Shown here: positions 62,230-64,000 of the stretch, piece after piece
Position numbering within the stretch: the first letter of the stretch is position 1
Layout of the letters: every line of letters starts with the position of its first letter
Origin: Cyclobacteriaceae bacterium
GTDB lineage: Bacteria > Bacteroidota > Bacteroidia > Cytophagales > Cyclobacteriaceae
Length of the DNA stretch: 64,000 nt
Reading direction: 5' to 3'
Assembly (NCBI GenBank): GCA_027533395.1
Contig: JAPZUF010000013.1
Span: 19,110-83,109, forward strand
Program-made: the position numbers and the translations under genes
Notes under the pieces: generated by a model
What the model was told of the DNA's origin: nothing
Databases searched by the model: none
Seen by the model: the letters and a program-made list of their open reading frames with translations, nothing else

Positions 62230-62679
62230 TTGGATATTGCTCAAACAGATGCGTGCTTTATGCAAGAAGCGCTTAAAGAAGCAGCCAAAGCATTTGATGC
62301 TGGCGAAATTCCTGTTGGTGCAATTGTGGTTTGTCAGAATAAAATTATAGCCAAAGCGCATAATCAAACAGAAATGTTAAGTGATGCCACTGCTCATGCC
62401 GAAATGTTGGCGATTACAGCAGCAGCTAATTATTTAGGTTCGAAATATTTAAACGATTGTACGCTCTATGTAACTTTGGAACCGTGTGCCATGTGTGCAG
62501 GAGCTTTGCATTGGACACAAATCGGACGTGTAGTATTTGGTGCCAGCGATACACAACGTGGTTACAGGCTTTGGCAACAACCATTGTTACATAAGAAAAC
62601 AGCGGTAACTTTTGGGATAGATGAAAAAGCTTGCCAGCATTTGGTTTTAGAGTTTTTTAAAAGAGTAAGAGAAAAATAA
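62230..62679 (+). CDS. tadA: tRNA-specific adenosine deaminase
   Basis: A 149-residue cytidine-deaminase-fold enzyme that converts A34 to inosine in tRNA-Arg. The zinc motifs are present: HAEMLAIT (His and catalytic Glu) and PCAMCAGALHW (two Cys). The N-terminal helix MQEALKEAAKAFDAGEIPVGAIVV is typical. The likely start is TTG 62230, since the next ATG at 62260 would cut into the first helix; a TTG start is unusual here. It precedes the DUF3127 gene by 15 bp. Confidence 0.93.
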   Translation: MDIAQTDACFMQEALKEAAKAFDAGEIPVGAIVVCQNKIIAKAHNQTEMLSDATAHAEMLAITAAANYLGSKYLNDCTLYVTLEPCAMCAGALHWTQIGRVVFGASDTQRGYRLWQQPLLHKKTAVTFGIDEKACQHLVLEFFKRVREK

Positions 62680-62694
62680 ATTAGATTGATAAAG

Positions 62695-63048
62695 ATGGAT
62701 GTAAAAGGAAAAGTGATTCAGATTTTACCTGAGCAAAGCGGAGCCGGCAAAAAAGGAACCTGGCGCAAGCAAGAATTTATTGTAGAAACCCAAAGCCAAT
62801 ATCCTAAGAAAGTTTGCCTTTCGATGTGGGGCGATAAAATTCAGCAGTTCAATGTTGCAGTAGGCCAAACCGTGCAAGTATCTGTAGAATTAGAAAGCCG
62901 CGAATACAACGGTCGTTGGTACACAGAAGCAAGAGTGTGGAAAGTTGAAAAGCAAGGACAAAGCAACGAAGGCTACGATGCACCACCAGCGTACGACACA
63001 TTTGATAGCCCGGCTAGTTCGTCTTCTGCTGATGATTTACCTTTTTAA
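62695..63048 (+). CDS. DUF3127-type OB-like protein with SSB-like C-terminal tip
   Basis: About 117 residues. The N-terminal 85 residues form a DUF3127-type OB-like domain (VKGKVIQILPEQSG, KQEFIVETQSQYPKKVCLSMWGD and VSVELESREYNGRWYTEARVWKVE), common in Bacteroidota. A Ser/Ala/Pro-rich tail ends in the acidic DDLPF, which resembles the protein-interaction tip of single-stranded DNA-binding proteins (DDIPF). The family is thus likely to bind nucleic acid or partners of SSB, although this is not established. The start is ATG 62695; an upstream TTG at 62686 adds three residues. Confidence 0.88.
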   Translation: MDVKGKVIQILPEQSGAGKKGTWRKQEFIVETQSQYPKKVCLSMWGDKIQQFNVAVGQTVQVSVELESREYNGRWYTEARVWKVEKQGQSNEGYDAPPAYDTFDSPASSSSADDLPF

Positions 63049-63137
63049 TTTTAAAAACTCGTGAACAAATTCCGGCTTTAATGAGTTGATTAATAAAACG
63101 ATTATCCTTTCATTTTAAAAACTAAAATTCAAAATCT

Positions 63138-63746
63138 ATGGCATTCACCTTACCAGCGCTTCCTTATGCATTAAATGCATTAGAGCCACATATCGATGCA
63201 CGTACGATGGAAATCCATCATGGTAAACACCATAATGCGTATGTTACTAACCTTAATGCTGCAGTAGCAGGCAAGCCAGAAGAAAATCTGAGCATCGAAG
63301 AAATTTGTAAAAACATTTCAAAATATCCGGCAGCTGTTCGTAACAATGGCGGTGGCCATTATAACCACAGTTTATTCTGGACGGTGATGGGTCCCAATGC
63401 TGGAGGTGCACCAACGGGTGCATTAGCAGATGCCATCAATGCTGCTTTTGGAAACTTTGATGAGTTTAAAACAAAGTTCGCCAACGCTGGAGCTACACGT
63501 TTTGGCTCAGGTTGGGCTTGGTTAATTGTGGGTGCTGATGGTAAACTTGCTTTAACATCTACACCTAATCAAGATAATCCATTAATGGATGTAGTTGAAG
63601 TAAAAGGAACACCGATACTTGGTTTAGATGTCTGGGAACATGCTTATTATTTAAACTACCAAAACAGAAGACCTGATTACATCGCTGCCTTCTGGAATGT
63701 AGTAAACTGGAACGAAGTATCGAAATTATTTGCTGCTGCAAAATAA
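63138..63746 (+). CDS. sodA: Superoxide dismutase, Fe/Mn family
   Basis: A 202-residue cytosolic enzyme that disproportionates superoxide. The metal ligands are H27 (EIHHGKHH), H77 (HYNHSLFW), D164 and H168 (DVWEHAYY). The outer-sphere pattern, with Gly at the place of the Fe-type Gln and Gln145 in TPNQDNPL, favours an Mn-type or cambialistic enzyme; the metal cannot be decided from sequence alone. A Cys at about residue 57 is not a metal ligand. The gene is single, with a terminator 81 bp downstream. Confidence 0.96.
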   Translation: MAFTLPALPYALNALEPHIDARTMEIHHGKHHNAYVTNLNAAVAGKPEENLSIEEICKNISKYPAAVRNNGGGHYNHSLFWTVMGPNAGGAPTGALADAINAAFGNFDEFKTKFANAGATRFGSGWAWLIVGADGKLALTSTPNQDNPLMDVVEVKGTPILGLDVWEHAYYLNYQNRRPDYIAAFWNVVNWNEVSKLFAAAK

Positions 63747-63767
63747 TTTTTGTGTAACTGACGTAAA

Positions 63768-63830
63768 GTTGTTTACTATTTCGCTAATGTTGTTTACTAT
63801 TTGAATAAAGTTGTAAACTGAGATGCAAAG
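63768..63830. repeat. 21-bp-period repeat GTTGTTTACTATTT
   Basis: Copies begin at 63768, 63789 and 63810, exactly 21 bp apart: GTTGTTTACTATTT twice and GTTGTAAACTGA once. The spacing equals two turns of DNA helix. The layout resembles the multiple short repeats at the ends of IS21-type transposons, but no transposase is in the window. It lies between the sod gene and a terminator. Confidence 0.6.
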
Positions 63831-63858
63831 CAAGCCATAATAACAGGCTTGCTTTTTT
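63827..63858. terminator. Terminator near the right end of the window
   Basis: AAAGCAAGCC and GGCTTGCTTT around a 9-nt loop, followed by a T-run on the plus strand. It could end the sod transcript; the A-run on the other side also makes it usable from the right. The 142 bases beyond it show no gene that I can support. Confidence 0.75.
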
Positions 63859-64000
63859 CATAAAGCAAATGGAACTGTTGGGGGAAACTACAGCCACATT
63901 TTCATCGCCTTTCCTGTGCTTCGTTAAATCAATTATGGCATCACCATTTTTCCGCACTCCATTTTCCGCCCCTCACATCACTGTCTCTTAAAACGAATCT

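Noticed and set aside
1..64000. tRNA, rRNA, tmRNA, CRISPR array or replication origin
   Set aside because: No cloverleaf with TTCGA arm, rRNA-like conserved block, regular spaced repeat array or DnaA-box cluster was recognised by eye; a tRNA or Rfam scan would be decisive.

Overview
The window looks like chromosomal DNA of a member of the Bacteroidota, most likely Cytophagales. The evidence is two tandem SusC/SusD-type loci, several matches to the Bacteroidota -7 element TAnnTTTG, weak or absent Shine-Dalgarno sequences, an AT-rich composition, many lipoproteins, and an ECF sigma/FecR/STN cassette. I recognised no tRNA, rRNA, CRISPR array or complete insertion sequence. The taxonomy and all family names come from memory of the families, not from searches.

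Region by region: 1-10.4 kb (all minus) holds two SusCD pairs and a lipoprotein. The upstream SusC is interrupted by one in-frame TGA, while its relative at 519-3716 is intact. 10.6-11.2 kb encodes ribosomal proteins L27 and L21. 11.7-15.2 kb encodes the class Ia ribonucleotide reductase (nrdB, nrdA). 15.2-16.8 kb is an accessory patch: a small AT-rich gene sits between two copies of the last 98 bp of nrdA, followed by two copies of a 34-bp terminator. 16.8-28.9 kb is mixed: an IPT/TIG-like lipoprotein, an Nfu Fe-S protein, a dicarboxylate symporter, batD-aroC, a TauE exporter, RlpA, guaB and a UbiA-like membrane protein. 28.9-35 kb has polA, whose proofreading domain looks dead, and an ECF sigma - FecR - STN-repeat protein cassette. 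35.2-40.4 kb has a PD40 protein, a lipoprotein gene bracketed by a 32-bp direct repeat derived from a terminator, and a large zinc metalloprotease. 40.4-48.7 kb is largely envelope: GNAT, LemA, an M23 peptidase, a patatin/outer-membrane protein and two OmpA-type proteins. 48.9-52.2 kb has a LytS/LytTR two-component pair and small genes, including one that may be split by a stop codon. 52.2-56.5 kb is a minus-strand redox/detoxification cluster with three different pirins, a nitroreductase, OsmC and a CDGSH protein. 56.7-64 kb has a PAS histidine kinase with a receiver protein, aspS, tadA, a DUF3127 protein and superoxide dismutase, ending in a 21-bp-period repeat that may be a transposon end.

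The most unusual pattern is that three stretches (about 1.17 kb, 0.23 kb and 1.57 kb) are each bracketed by a direct copy of the 3' end or terminator of a resident gene, with no recombinase gene nearby. This resembles insertion with long target duplication. Small accessory genes here seem to land at transcript ends without damaging the host gene.
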